A stretch of 64,000 nt of DNA from Microglena sp. YARC (lineage: Eukaryota; Chlorophyta; Chlorophyceae; Chlamydomonadales; Chlamydomonadaceae). The position numbers and the translations under genes are program-made. The stretch spans positions 18,761,375 through 18,825,374 of the forward strand of contig CM039466.1 of assembly GCA_022414725.1 (NCBI GenBank). The letters are read 5' to 3'. Numbering within the stretch: the first letter of the stretch is position 1; each line of letters begins with the position of its first letter. The notes beneath the pieces were generated by a model. The model worked only from the letters and a program-made list of their open reading frames with translations, was not told the origin of the DNA and made no database searches. This document shows, piece after piece, positions 40,601-50,244 of the stretch.

Positions 40601-42884
40601 TTATTCATCAACAACAACAGAGCTGCTGTGGGCAAATGGAAGAGGTCGTCCTAGACCCATCAATTCCATGCAGTGCAGCTTTGCGATTGTGAGAGCAGAA
40701 GAGCGATCCCGGTCCGAGTAAATGCATGTTTCTGGAGAGAATCGCAGTCCTCGTACCTCTGGGTACCGCTCGATCGATTTTTGAGAATCGACAAGGGAAG
40801 TGGCGAAGCCACCCCTCCTGTGCTTCTCTTGTGCGCCTTTACGTTTATTGTACAAACCTTACCCCTAAGTGGTCGCAATCAGCGACCTTTGGCATCGTTT
40901 TCGATTTCGTGTGACCAAAACGTTCACCACCCAACCTAAGCTTCACGTCTGCTGAACAAAACACTTGGGATCTTGTAAACACGTTCTTTTTCTTTACCCG
41001 TCTCCCACGACATAAGAGTCGTTTTGAACTCATCTGTCACAGAAACGTCCTCTTTGAAAATTCTTTTACACGATGCGAACATGGCCCCAGTGGGAACTGC
41101 AACTTCTCCCGGTCCAGTAGGCTTCAGTTTCTTGATGGCAGATCCGTAGGCCACGCAAACCTTCATATCAGGAAGTTCTTTCATCATGCACCGCTTGATA
41201 CCCGCCCAGAAAGAGTCTTTGACCTTTCGTTTTCCGATGTAACGCTGCAAGTTGTCACGGGATTCTCGGCGTCGCAAAGCCAATCTCCACCACTCGTCAG
41301 AAAACTTAGCGTAATTTGACAAGTACGCGGAGATCTTATCCGTCCTTGATGTACTCAAAGCTGCTCCATTTTCACGCAGAGACTCCCACATAGGAATCAT
41401 GTCAGCAAAACGCAGTTCCTTCTGCCTTGTCTGCTTCTTGATACCCGACTTGTGGTAAAATGCACCACGTGTCAGCGTCCACGTCTTATTTTTATCGTCT
41501 GCCAAATACGTTACCGTAGCGATGTTGCTCCGTCCTGGGTCCACACCCAGGACGACGATACCCATATCGGGCAATATCGTTTTTAAGTGAGCCGTCGTAT
41601 TTTTCTGCGATCTTGATACCTTCTTCTTTACGAGGCTTCTTACAGGTCTTCTTCAGATCTGAGACAAGGACCTGTACTGTCTTGCTGTACTGCATGCTCA
41701 AAGAGACTCCGTCAGTACAGATGCTGCAGTCGAAAAACCCACCCATTCTTGACAGGTGGTTTTCTGAAGAAGGAACCTGCGACTGTTTTTCGGGCGTTCA
41801 CAAGCGTGTCATACAAACCCTTTGCATGTCTGTACTCGTCAGTAGCCTTGATATCCTTAACATCATCATCGTACTGCTTCAGGACCGACTTGTATGCCTC
41901 CCATTCACCAGGACCACATGATTTTTTCTTCTTCTGTGCAGGCCTCTGGGGCAACATGAAGCTGTCGGGATTCTTTACATGTTCCCACTTGGAAAGCTCA
42001 ACGATGTTCTGGTCATTGGGGAACATGTGCCTGAACAGGTTCACGAGGGTCTTCAGGTCAAGGCGAACATGCACCCGTTGGACATTGAAGATGGGCATCA
42101 ATCGGATACGACGTGCATCCATATCCTCCAACCGTGTCTGTATCCAATAATTAAACCGGACCATGGTCGGAAAGTCCATGTCTTTGCCATAGTTATCATA
42201 AACTCGACTTCCATTTGGAACACTCAGCATCTCCCTAACTTTCATTGACGTACTCTTGAACAGACTCTGGCCATCCCTCCATGTTTTGGACTTCTTGCTG
42301 AATAGCCTGCATCACGTCGTATCCCCGAATGATCTTCGATGTGTCCAGCGTCTTCGGGGCATTTAATTTATTTAAAGTGGTGGAAGTGAGTTCTGGCCAG
42401 ACGTGGTATCAAAGGAACCCATGCGTTGTTTGACACGACAGTGCTCAATGTGTGACCTGCATAGTTCAATACCTGATCGAAATAGATCGGATAAGACTTG
42501 ATGTAGTCAGCGTCGTCATTACCAATTACATCGCCGATGGAGTCCTTCACAGCTTCGTACGATATCTTGCTTTCCTCATCAGGGAAGATTCCGTCTACCC
42601 CGATACGGAGCCAATCCTTCCAGTAGGTATCTTTCATGTTGTACAGGTCTGGAAATATCCAGACCTTTCTCTAATAGACTCGTGATGTGGAAAGTCAGCA
42701 CCAGACTGGACCGCCGTAACATGCGGCTCACCACATTGACGAGCTGGTCCACATGCTCCCTAAACTTACCGAATTCTTCATCGTCAAGACTCATTGCCTT
42801 CTTCAGGGCGCATTTCACGACACACATCTTTTCCACCGTCTTGTATTCTGGAGGGGGCTGGCGATGAGACCATTGTCTTCGCAT
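40601..42884 (-). pseudogene. Fanzor (eukaryotic TnpB-like) RNA-guided nuclease, several frameshifts
   Basis: Reading 42884 to 40601 the N-terminal helical region starts MRRQWSHR...DDEEFGKFREHVDQ and shifts frame near 42640, 42370, 41730 and 41570. The 212-codon frame 41574-40936 carries VLGVDPGRSNIATVTY (RuvC-I Asp), a Trp-rich helical block, then VCVAYGSA, PTGPGEVAVPTG and VTDEFKTT, the rearranged RuvC-II Glu region of Fanzors. The RuvC-III motif is VRGLRFSPETCIYSDRDRSSA in the 40855-40601 frame. Upstream, FFDCSICTDGVSLS matches the conserved TDG block before RuvC-I. The three acidic positions are present, so the design is complete but this copy is not translatable without frameshifts. The likely role is RNA-guided cutting that favours retention or spread of the transposon. 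Confidence 0.85.
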
Positions 42885-42939
42885 AAACGGACAAGATCGT
42901 CCTTGTTGGACTTCGACGAGTATGGTACTTCAGCCAATT

Positions 42940-43918
42940 TCAGTAGCTCCTTTCAATTTCGCGACTGTCGGAGGTTTCGTCGCCATCTTTCATAATCAAT
43001 ACGTCACAGACCGCTTTATACACATAAGTGTTCCAAACGTGTTCAAAACAACCCATAATAATTTTATCAGTGAGGTTGCCGAATGCTAAGGAAATCATAT
43101 CAGACACGTGCGTCTTTGTTTCATTCGGTATGTAGTTCAAACGACGAAAGTCTCTCTTCACCTTAGCGAAGCATAGCTCAATAGCATTGAATTCTGGACT
43201 GTAAGGAGGTGTGTAACAAATATTGACGGGGTGACTGAGGACCAATTTCTTATGGATACTGGCATTGTCCATTATTACTACTGAATTATTGCACAAACTC
43301 AATGATTCAATAAATGCAACGAAGTCCGTCTTCTTCACAGATCCTTTCTTCACAACGAACTCTTTCCTACCATCTGAAAAAACTGCCATCAACAAACTGT
43401 GGTGTACCCACCCACCAGTAGTTTTAAAGAGAACAGGTTTTCCTACAGGGGAATACCATAATGTGGCTTGAGACGCTCACTTAAACCCACATTCGTCAAC
43501 TGATACTAAAAATTTTCCCAGCATTGATTGTCTCCTTGTACCTACTACAAAATTCATTGACAAGTGGAACTAAGTCCCCTTTACACTGTCCACGGAGTTT
43601 GCTCCTTTTTCTTGTAAAACCAATGAGTTGTATGAAACGATACACTGTTTTAGTTGATAATCGTACATTGTGAGTACTTTTGAAAAAAGCAACAACGCCT
43701 CTTGCAGTTGTGCATTGAGTTGACAATAAAAACGATTTTAACAAATCCTTATTCGTCTCAAAAAGGTTGCTTACAAATTCACGTCGTTTTCGATTTACAC
43801 CAAAGCGTTTCCACCTCCACAGAGTAGAACGACTGATGTTCGTAAACACAAAAGTTTTTAACACACCCAAGTCAGCGACCATTCTTAACGCCAATTTTCT
43901 AACGGCGATGTCGTACAT
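42940..43918 (-). pseudogene. Tc1/mariner-IS630 DDE transposase (one frameshift, one in-frame TGA)
   Basis: The ATG at 43916-43918 is 21 bases inside the right terminal repeat. Residues 1-140 hold the paired helix-turn-helix DNA-binding region (RSTLWRWKRFGVN; LSTKTVYRFIQLIGFTRKRS). A shift in a 'gggaaaattttt' run near 43510 leads to VSVDECGFK with the first catalytic Asp, followed at once by a TGA. The frame from 43395 has VVIMDNASIHK (second Asp) and YTPPYSPEFNAIELCF (Glu). The second Asp and the Glu are separated by 29 residues, shorter than the 34 usual in Tc1/mariner. The closing helix is DKIIMGCFEHVWNTYVYKA. It would cut and paste the element at TA. Confidence 0.85.
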
Positions 43919-43938
43919 TTATTTCCATCTGATATATG

Positions 43939-43963
43939 TTTCATTTTACTGTTCCGCCGACTG
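43939..43963 (-). repeat. Right terminal inverted repeat of the Fanzor-mariner element
   Basis: The reverse complement begins 'cagtcggcggaacagtaaaa' and continues 'tgaaa'. It is followed on the plus strand by TA (43964-43965). The same end occurs at 26692, 37720 and, diverged, 58827. Confidence 0.88.
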
Positions 43964-43965
43964 TA

Positions 43966-44000
43966 GATCAGAGGATGTGGTTGATGCCGTTCCGGCGTAA
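43966..44000 (+). pseudogene. Displaced 3' end of the kinase gene
   Basis: Removing the transposon and one TA joins the kinase codon at 40481 to 43966 in the same frame. It stays open for eleven further codons (acidic, ending V-P-A) to the TAA at 43998-44000. A run of this length could be open by chance, but the exact TA junction and frame make it likely to be the original kinase C-terminus. Confidence 0.6.
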
Positions 44001-44174
44001 AATACATGAGCGGCTCCTATTTTCTCGACTTGATATCTAAGAGTACTGCCATTAATGCCGAACCCATAGAATTGATGTTCAGTAGAGCCACCGTTAAAAA
44101 ATTGTTACAAAAAAATAAAATATCGTCAAGGTACCGCCTTTTTTTTGAAATGTACAAGTAATAAGTAAAGTGCG

Positions 44175-46673
44175 ATGTCGGCCTCCCCCTACCCGTCAAA
44201 ACCTCCTACGGCATCCTCTGCACCCGCGCTCGGGAGCAATCGTCCGTTGTTGGGTCCCTGGGTTGGGAATCCAAAAATAGCATTTAACGAAGCTAAGAGT
44301 TCTTCTCCCCCATCTGCTCCGTATTCTAATGGTTCCAAGACGCAGATTCCGGTGGCAGCAGGTGTGGGTGGGCAGAGAACGACGACCATTCGCGACCTTG
44401 TGAGCAAGACTTCGCTTGTGGTGGCTATCGTCGAGTCATTGAAAGCCGTTTCGTCTGCCTCCCCAGCGGAGGTCTCTAGCCGACTCTCTACCCTCATTCG
44501 CACGATCGAGGGGATTCCGCGCACGACGATGTTGCCGGACGCGACGAAGACTGCTTTGGTTGATTATTCAGCATCGAATGCGGCAGTCTTCTCGGATGTC
44601 CTGGCCCGGTGGAAGGGTTTCTTGGATGATAAAGCTGCTTCCGTGAAGAAGATCTGCGATAGCGCGCAGAAACTGAAGGAGATTGAGGTGTTGATCAACT
44701 CATTTGAGAGTAACTACTCTAGTTTTGTATCGATGTCCAATCCCCGGAGTGTGGGGTGGGGTGGGGTGTCCCCAGCGACATCGGACGCTTCGAGAAACCG
44801 GATGAAAGTAAACATGATCGGTATCCTGAATGACATCACGGAGAAGATCGGTGGTATAGACGATATTTCCATATATCCGCGCGATTTCACCCCCGCACCG
44901 GACAATATTGTCATGGACGATATTTTCACCCAGTACCAGCGTCAGGTTCGCAATCTGAAGGCCAGTCTGTTAGTAGCGAACAAGGAACTTGCGACAGCGC
45001 TTGCAAATGCGGATAAGCCTTACAAATTTAGGGACATTACCGAACGCAAGGGGGGTAGCAATAAAGAAAGCGGGGATATCTATCAGTTGTTGAGTCCCGA
45101 AACGTTTGTGTCCTTGGTGAAGGAGCCTTTGGACGCCACTGCGAACCTTGTCCGAGACGGTACGAACAAGATGAAAGATGAGCTCCTTAATATTGTTGAT
45201 CGGCAGAATAAAACAAAGGGTCCTGCTGGAGGGGACAATATCGGTGTTCTCCAACAGCACATCGAGGACTTGACGTATATTTTTGAGGCGACGAAGGATT
45301 TGCAGTACGTGGGTCTTCTGCTCGATGTTGATGAGGTTGTTTCTAAGTTGAAGAAGTTCTTAGAGGTGGCGAAGAATAAGCAGGGGTTATGGATCGTTTG
45401 AAGATTTGAGGATCTCGGTTCTTACAAAGATACGACGAGTTCTTCTGCGGATGCCCCCAAGTCTATTTTTGACGAGTACAACAAGTTGAAGACTCCCTCT
45501 CGTACTCGTAATCCGACGTGGATTAAGAAGTCGGGTGGGTTGATGCACCGTCGTATTGACGACGAATTCCTTGATACGTACGTGAACCAGTTTAGTGGTT
45601 TCTATGAGAAGATCAGTGAAAACAAGCTTCTTTCCGGTGGCATCGATAATGCCAAGGGCCAACTCATTTCTCGTTTGAGTGGGTTGAACAAGCAGGCTTC
45701 TTTGGATAGGACGAAGAATGATGGGACCATGTTTTTGAATATTCAGTCCGCCCGTGAAATGAAGGTTGCCGCTTACAAGTCGTACATTTCTACCTTGCAG
45801 AATATCTTGAATACTTTTATGGAGGAGAACACGTCTTTCATTCTTGAGCAGCATCGAGACGCCTTGGCTTACGTTATGTATTGGGATGAGAAGATGCAAC
45901 AGAATCCTGAAATCGGTGACGAGCTGTGTCGGAAACTTGTTACGATGTACCTTGAAACGCGTGACAAAATCGTGGATTACATCAATGAGAGTGTGATTCA
46001 GGTGATCATATCGGATGTGGACAACACGCTGGTGGTTACGACGAATGTCACTAACGGGGCAATGATCGTGCGTTTGGACGAGAAGCAGGAGAAGATGGTT
46101 ATGAAGTTGTTTGGTAATTTCATCGATTGGGTTGAGAAGAAGGGGAATTGGATTGTAGACTTGCACATTCGGGGCACGTTGTCATGGGTTGACGTGTTGA
46201 TGTCCCAGGTGTTTCTGATATCGTACGTGATCAAGGTCGTTCGTGTTTTCTTCATGTGGATGTCTTTGCGGTTTGCGTACTTTATGTTTCAGCGTAGGAT
46301 TGAGAGCGATCCTACGACGTCGTACTCTCAGAATCCTCCATCCCCTACGTATTTCGTTGCCTTTTTTTTATTGTTTGACCTTGTATTCAATGCTTTGTTG
46401 TTCGTAGTCCTTTTGATTGTTGACTGGTTGCTTTCGGATCCTGTTGATCCGATGATCAAACGCAATCTCTTGGTTGCCATTATAGTTGACTATTGCGTGT
46501 CTACTGTTGTAATGAGCATTCTTGCTGTTTCGATCGGGTTGGTCGTGAAAGATAGGAGGTTCTTCAGGTACAGGTATGACCCATTGATAGGGATTCGTGC
46601 AATGAAGGACATTTTGTTCCACACCTTTATCGTTGTATTGTTTATTCCGTTTTTCCGTCTGATCGTTGAATAA
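44175..46673 (+). pseudogene. Large viral membrane protein, 832 codons with one in-frame TGA
   Basis: The ATG at 44175 opens a frame that reaches a TGA at 45399-45401 (408 codons). The same frame is then open without break to the TAA at 46671-46673. The N-terminal 30 residues are Pro/Ser-rich. Residues 70-650 are mostly helical and charged (repeated IxxLxK patterns, e.g. ENKLLSGGIDNAKGQLISRL). The last 160 residues hold four hydrophobic segments, near YVIKVVRVFFMWMSLRFAYF, ALLFVVLLIVDWLL, VVMSILAVSIGLVV and FIVVLFIPFFRLIVE. The architecture suggests a long soluble stalk anchored in a membrane by its C-terminus. No family is recognised. Two separate genes are the alternative, but the second half has no good start near 45402. 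Confidence 0.62.
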
Positions 46674-46723
46674 ACTCGGACAAGGGTTTGAGATCCACCT
46701 CGAGACTGTCATGTGGCTTACAT

Positions 46724-46860
46724 TCGCAAGTATAGCCAGTCTCCTCAAACTTTGCAGCAATGTGTACATGTGTACAACAATCGACCGTCTGTCCAAGTTG
46801 TACATAGAGAATTGTAATTGATTCAAATACTGTAACATTATTGACCGGTCTGAGTGTAAC
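46724..46860 (-). repeat. Inverted long-distance repeat, copy 2 (partner 30273-30391)
   Basis: It matches the reverse complement of 30273-30391, including codons for the end of the 29503 protein, so it is a stray 3' end of that gene. It carries an extra segment around 'tgtacatgtgtaca', a near-perfect palindrome. Confidence 0.85.
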
Positions 46861-46863
46861 GAG

Positions 46864-46905
46864 GTCCGTTAAATTGTATTTAATGAAACCGCTTCGTGTA
46901 CGGCC
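46864..46905 (+). mobile_element. Solo left end of the Fanzor-mariner element (diverged)
   Basis: 'taatgaaaccgcttcgtgta' followed by 'cggc' matches 40502-40525 with one substitution. The preceding 'gtccgttaaattgtat' is a diverged form of the terminal repeat. No internal element sequence follows. Confidence 0.6.
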
Positions 46906-47035
46906 CGTCCATCAAAGAAACCTCCTTTCATGACGCATTGCACATCAACAATGCCGCCGTGTTCTTTTGGGCCACGGTACCGTGGAAGAGGCGATGCTTA
47001 AGTGCGTCTGGTCCTCGAAAGTACGACAAACGAAG

Positions 47036-48118
47036 TCAATACTTCTTCATGTTGTTGGTGTTGAGTGACTTGAACATTTCGGCCATGAAATCACCCATTC
47101 CTGGTGGCATCATCGGGGCATTCCCGGCATTGTTGTGATTGTTCTTTCTTGTTGATGTCGAAATCGATTTATCGAGATTCTTGCTCTTGCTCTTGCTCTT
47201 GCTCTTGCTCTTGTTGTTATTGTTTTCGTTGGCGAAGGAGTTACATTTCCCGAAGGATGACATGATGCCCATCGCCTCGCCTACCAAGTCTGAGTCTCCG
47301 TTAGCCATTTGTTGTTGGATCTTTGAACTAACTGAGCTGACTATGTTTCCGAGGAGCCCATTGTTTTCGAATAGTTTTGAGATATCGAGTTGTCCACCAT
47401 CTCCTCCTGAGAGCGATTCCGCAATACTGGATATGTCGATATCGTTTGCGATTTCCTTTGCGATTTTCCCTATCTTGCTGTTACCGCCCATTAGCGCCTG
47501 GAAGACCGCGTCCATGCCTTCTGTACTATCATCATCATTGCCTTCTGTACCATCATCATCATTGCCTTCTGTACCGTCATCATCCTTCGCGACTTCGTTT
47601 GCTAATCTCTTGAGCATCTCTCGTACATCCAGGTCGTCTATGTCGTCACCTATGAAATTACTGGCGCAGGTCTTAGTATTGGTATTTTTATCATTATTAT
47701 CACCATCATCATTTGCCTTTTGCTGGATTTTTGATATGTTGTCTAGGACCACTTTCACGAGTGCTTCTCCATCTAGTGTCTTCGTTGGGTCATCAATCTT
47801 AGTCCATGTGAGGCACAGTGTTGCTAGGACTGTGAGGTACACTCGCACTTTGCTCTTGTCTTGTGTGGACGTTGCGATAGCTAGGGCCCTACCTGCAATG
47901 ATTCCAGGATAGAACTCGAATGAGTCGTGCACGGTCTTAAGTTTCTCTTGATCCATGTTTGTGGCCGCTCTGCGTATTGCTGCGTCCTCTTCCGTTGAGG
48001 CATGGTTAGTTGATTCCTCTTGACCGACCGTCTTGTCGAACTCCTGCAGTTCTGCAAGAAGATCTGCGGAGTACCTGTTGTACACGAGGGAGAGCTGCCT
48101 GTTGTGTGTAGCTGACAT
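47036..48118 (-). CDS. Hypothetical viral protein with Lys/Ser repeat tail (360 aa)
   Basis: I place the start at the ATG at 48116-48118 (MSATHNRQLSLVYNRYSADL); the open frame reaches 40 codons further but the extra part looks like leader. Residues 1-140 are helical and globular. Residues 175-215 are Asp-rich with a short internal repeat (DDDGTEGN twice, then DDDSTEGM). Residues 220-300 form amphipathic helices (IGKIAKEIANDIDISSIAESL). The tail has a (KS)5 run, Asn-rich stretch and a PPGMGDFMAEMF end. No enzyme motif is seen. Intact frame. It is oriented against the preceding gene and divergent from 48256, with 137 bases between the starts. Confidence 0.62.
   Translation of the reverse strand: MSATHNRQLSLVYNRYSADLLAELQEFDKTVGQEESTNHASTEEDAAIRRAATNMDQEKLKTVHDSFEFYPGIIAGRALAIATSTQDKSKVRVYLTVLATLCLTWTKIDDPTKTLDGEALVKVVLDNISKIQQKANDDGDNNDKNTNTKTCASNFIGDDIDDLDVREMLKRLANEVAKDDDGTEGNDDDGTEGNDDDSTEGMDAVFQALMGGNSKIGKIAKEIANDIDISSIAESLSGGDGGQLDISKLFENNGLLGNIVSSVSSKIQQQMANGDSDLVGEAMGIMSSFGKCNSFANENNNNKSKSKSKSKSKNLDKSISTSTRKNNHNNAGNAPMMPPGMGDFMAEMFKSLNTNNMKKY
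47187..47211. repeat. (ttgctc)n hexanucleotide repeat
   Basis: Runs of 'cttgct' in four to five copies encode the Lys-Ser repeat of the minus-strand gene. Confidence 0.9.
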
Positions 48119-48255
48119 ATTTTTTGGTGTTTTACTACTTTCACGTGTTGGAAAAAAGTGGATTTTCCAAACGCACTCCACATACAGTTGGTATAAAGAA
48201 TCTTTGACAACAAAAATACAAATAGGATACGATCGCATCCTTTGATTACGTTAAA

Positions 48256-48909
48256 ATGAACCTGACCACCGTTTCAGAGTTGTTGTCTACAAAGAACCGC
48301 GAGTATGAGATCGCACATTCCCGTTTGCTGCGTTCTCTGAACCTGGACCGTGAAGAGACTACCCTTCGTTCCTACCTGACGCTTGTGAAGAACGACGTTA
48401 CCGAATGGATTCGTCTCACCTCCATGGACAACACTAAGCCTAAGACGGCTCTTTTGTTCCTTCTGGAGCGTTCTGTGGATGCGCGTGCAGATATTGGTGA
48501 ATCGGAGTGCGACGAACTTGCTGAAATGGTTCGTAGGGAGTGGAAGCGTCTCCGCAAGTTGTGGTTGGTTGATAAGCGTGCAGGGGCTTCTTCGTTATCT
48601 TCTGGCATTGAAACAGGGAGTCGCGACGTGGACATTGTTGAAGACGCGACTGCGGTTTCTATCGGTAACTCTTTGGAGATTATGACTGCTCGGAACCAAG
48701 TGTTGCGTAGTGTGATCAATGTTTTGAAGGGCGTTATTGAGGACGTTACATGTCCTAATGCGACTGACACGGAGAAGTTGCAGATGGTCGTGAAGGGCAT
48801 GTTTTCATTGATTGATAGCGGAAGCGATGACATTGCGCGCGATGACATTGCGTGCGATGACATTGCGTGCAATGTCACCTCCCCCATCGTCGTGAACAAT
48901 GTTGATTAA
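48256..48909 (+). CDS. Hypothetical viral protein (217 aa)
   Basis: The ATG at 48256 follows 'gattacgttaaa'. The protein is almost entirely helical by composition (VSELLSTKNREYEIAHSRLL; LRSYLTLVKNDVTEWIRL) with a Ser/Gly break near residue 115. It ends in a 15-base repeat that encodes DDIARDDIACDDIAC. No domain is recognised. The frame is intact. It precedes the recombinase on the same strand with 78 bases between, and the AT-rich space (aaaataaaaacaaacaaatt) is a likely promoter for the next gene. Confidence 0.58.
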   Translation: MNLTTVSELLSTKNREYEIAHSRLLRSLNLDREETTLRSYLTLVKNDVTEWIRLTSMDNTKPKTALLFLLERSVDARADIGESECDELAEMVRREWKRLRKLWLVDKRAGASSLSSGIETGSRDVDIVEDATAVSIGNSLEIMTARNQVLRSVINVLKGVIEDVTCPNATDTEKLQMVVKGMFSLIDSGSDDIARDDIACDDIACNVTSPIVVNNVD

Positions 48910-48987
48910 TTTTGAATGGATTGGATTGGATTGTGTGTAAAGAATTGAATCGTCCAACATACAAAATAAAAACAAACAAATTGTAAG

Positions 48988-50184
48988 ATGAAGAATCCTT
49001 CTAATTCCAAGACTGACGGTGATCTACGGTCAGAGTTCCGTTCCTTCGCATTATCAGAGGGTGTTAGTGAGAGCTCTATCTCCAACTACCTTAACCGATT
49101 GTCTACTTTGGAAACATCTGTGTTCCCTGAATTGAGCTTGGATATAATAGTTCTTGGAGGACGTTCTGTTGTGAAGAAGTCATCTGCGAAGAAGTCTTTG
49201 GTTGTATCATCATCTCCGAAGAATTCATCTTTCACAACGGTAGATGACATCGACGCTGCGTACGACGTGTTGCGTGTGCGTTACTCTAACATGTCTACGC
49301 GACGTAACTTTTTGACCGCCATATTGGCCTTTCTGCGGTACACTCCTTCCTTACGTGACGACCCCCGCGCTGCATCTGCACGTGCTCGTTGGACAGAATT
49401 TCACGGACATGCTCGCGCGTTTCAAGAGTCTCGTTACAAACAGCACATGCCTTCGGAGCGGCAACTCGAGAAGTACGTCGGCCTCGACCAAATCGATTCC
49501 AAGTACCAAGAGCTGAAGGGCGGAGATGTTACTAACACTACTCTTCAAGATTCCCTTGACATTTTGTTGTTGTCATTCGTCCTTTCGATGCCTCCTAAAC
49601 GCGCTGACATGGGAGCTTTGCGCATCTACGAGGACACGGACCCTCGTTTGTCTTCAGAAAACTACCTGGTATTGCGCCGGGCGTCTTCTGCGTCATCCGT
49701 TAATGCCACCGCCTACATCGTATTGAACAAGTACAAGACGTCCGCGTCCTACGGTCGTGTCGAGACGGATCTTCCTCATAGCGCCACCGCAGACCCCCTG
49801 GACAGTCTGCGACACTGGCCACGCGACTACGTGTTCGTGACCCGTTGCGGACACAACCGACCGTTCGCCTCGAACAATGCGTACGGACGGTGGGTGCAGA
49901 GCGTGTTTTCTTGTCTGTTCGGACGTGCGACGGGAGTGACCATGCTACGACATATTTTCATCACTGAGAAGGTAGACCCGGGTTCGATGAACGATGACGA
50001 GCTGGAAGACATAGCGCGTCAAATGTTGCACTCGACCGACCTGCAACGGAAGTATAACTGGGACCGCGCGAAGATCTGCGAGACGCTCTCTCAAATGTGT
50101 GAGCAGTGTACTGGAGGTAAATTACAGACAAAATCAACGAAGAAGAGGAAGTTCGGCTCCGTTGTGCATCTTCCCATCAAGTAA
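48988..50184 (+). CDS. Tyrosine recombinase / integrase (398 aa)
   Basis: ATG at 48988. Residues 1-60 and 90-165 are the helical core-binding part (Ser/Lys-rich insert between them). The catalytic domain shows MPPKRADMGALRI with Arg205, NKYKTSASYG with Lys248/250, MLRHIFIT with Arg321 and His322, MLHSTDLQ with His348, and the nucleophile Tyr356 in RKYNW. This is the complete R-K-R-H-x-x-H-Y set. Related recombinases occur in giant viruses, virophages and Crypton-type elements. Here it is part of the viral cluster, not the mariner element. It could have mediated integration of the viral genome or resolve its replicating forms. The frame is intact and 398 residues is a usual length. Confidence 0.85.
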   Translation: MKNPSNSKTDGDLRSEFRSFALSEGVSESSISNYLNRLSTLETSVFPELSLDIIVLGGRSVVKKSSAKKSLVVSSSPKNSSFTTVDDIDAAYDVLRVRYSNMSTRRNFLTAILAFLRYTPSLRDDPRAASARARWTEFHGHARAFQESRYKQHMPSERQLEKYVGLDQIDSKYQELKGGDVTNTTLQDSLDILLLSFVLSMPPKRADMGALRIYEDTDPRLSSENYLVLRRASSASSVNATAYIVLNKYKTSASYGRVETDLPHSATADPLDSLRHWPRDYVFVTRCGHNRPFASNNAYGRWVQSVFSCLFGRATGVTMLRHIFITEKVDPGSMNDDELEDIARQMLHSTDLQRKYNWDRAKICETLSQMCEQCTGGKLQTKSTKKRKFGSVVHLPIK

Positions 50185-50244
50185 ATTCTTCCACAGGCTA
50201 AATAAATTATTATGAACTATTACAACCACTAAAACAAAATCCTT

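Larger units (their letters stand above)
40485..43963 (-). mobile_element. Fanzor-carrying Tc1/mariner transposon, copy C (3479 bp, near complete)
   Basis: Both ends are visible. Read inward, the left end is 'cagtcaacggaatacttaaa' and the right end, on the other strand, 'cagtcggcggaacagtaaaa', both followed by 'tgaaa'. Each is flanked by TA (40483-40484 and 43964-43965), the target-site duplication of Tc1/mariner elements. Inside, on the minus strand, a DDE transposase (43918-42940) precedes a Fanzor nuclease (42884-40601), 55 bases apart. The remaining 116 bases to the left end hold conserved hairpins. Fanzor nucleases riding on mariner-type elements are known from eukaryotes and their giant viruses. 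Both genes carry a few frameshifts here. Confidence 0.9.

Noticed and set aside
40601..42884. Reading the nuclease as an IS605-type bacterial TnpB
   Set aside because: The RuvC-II and III wording (PTG...TDEF; DRDRSSA), the eukaryotic mariner-type transposase partner and the TA-flanked ends fit a Fanzor, not a bacterial IS605 element with a Y1 transposase.
47139..47912. A 257-codon Leu/Ser-rich plus-strand frame
   Set aside because: Antisense shadow of the 47036-48118 gene. Its hydrophobic Leu runs mirror the Lys-Ser and Asp codons of the real gene.
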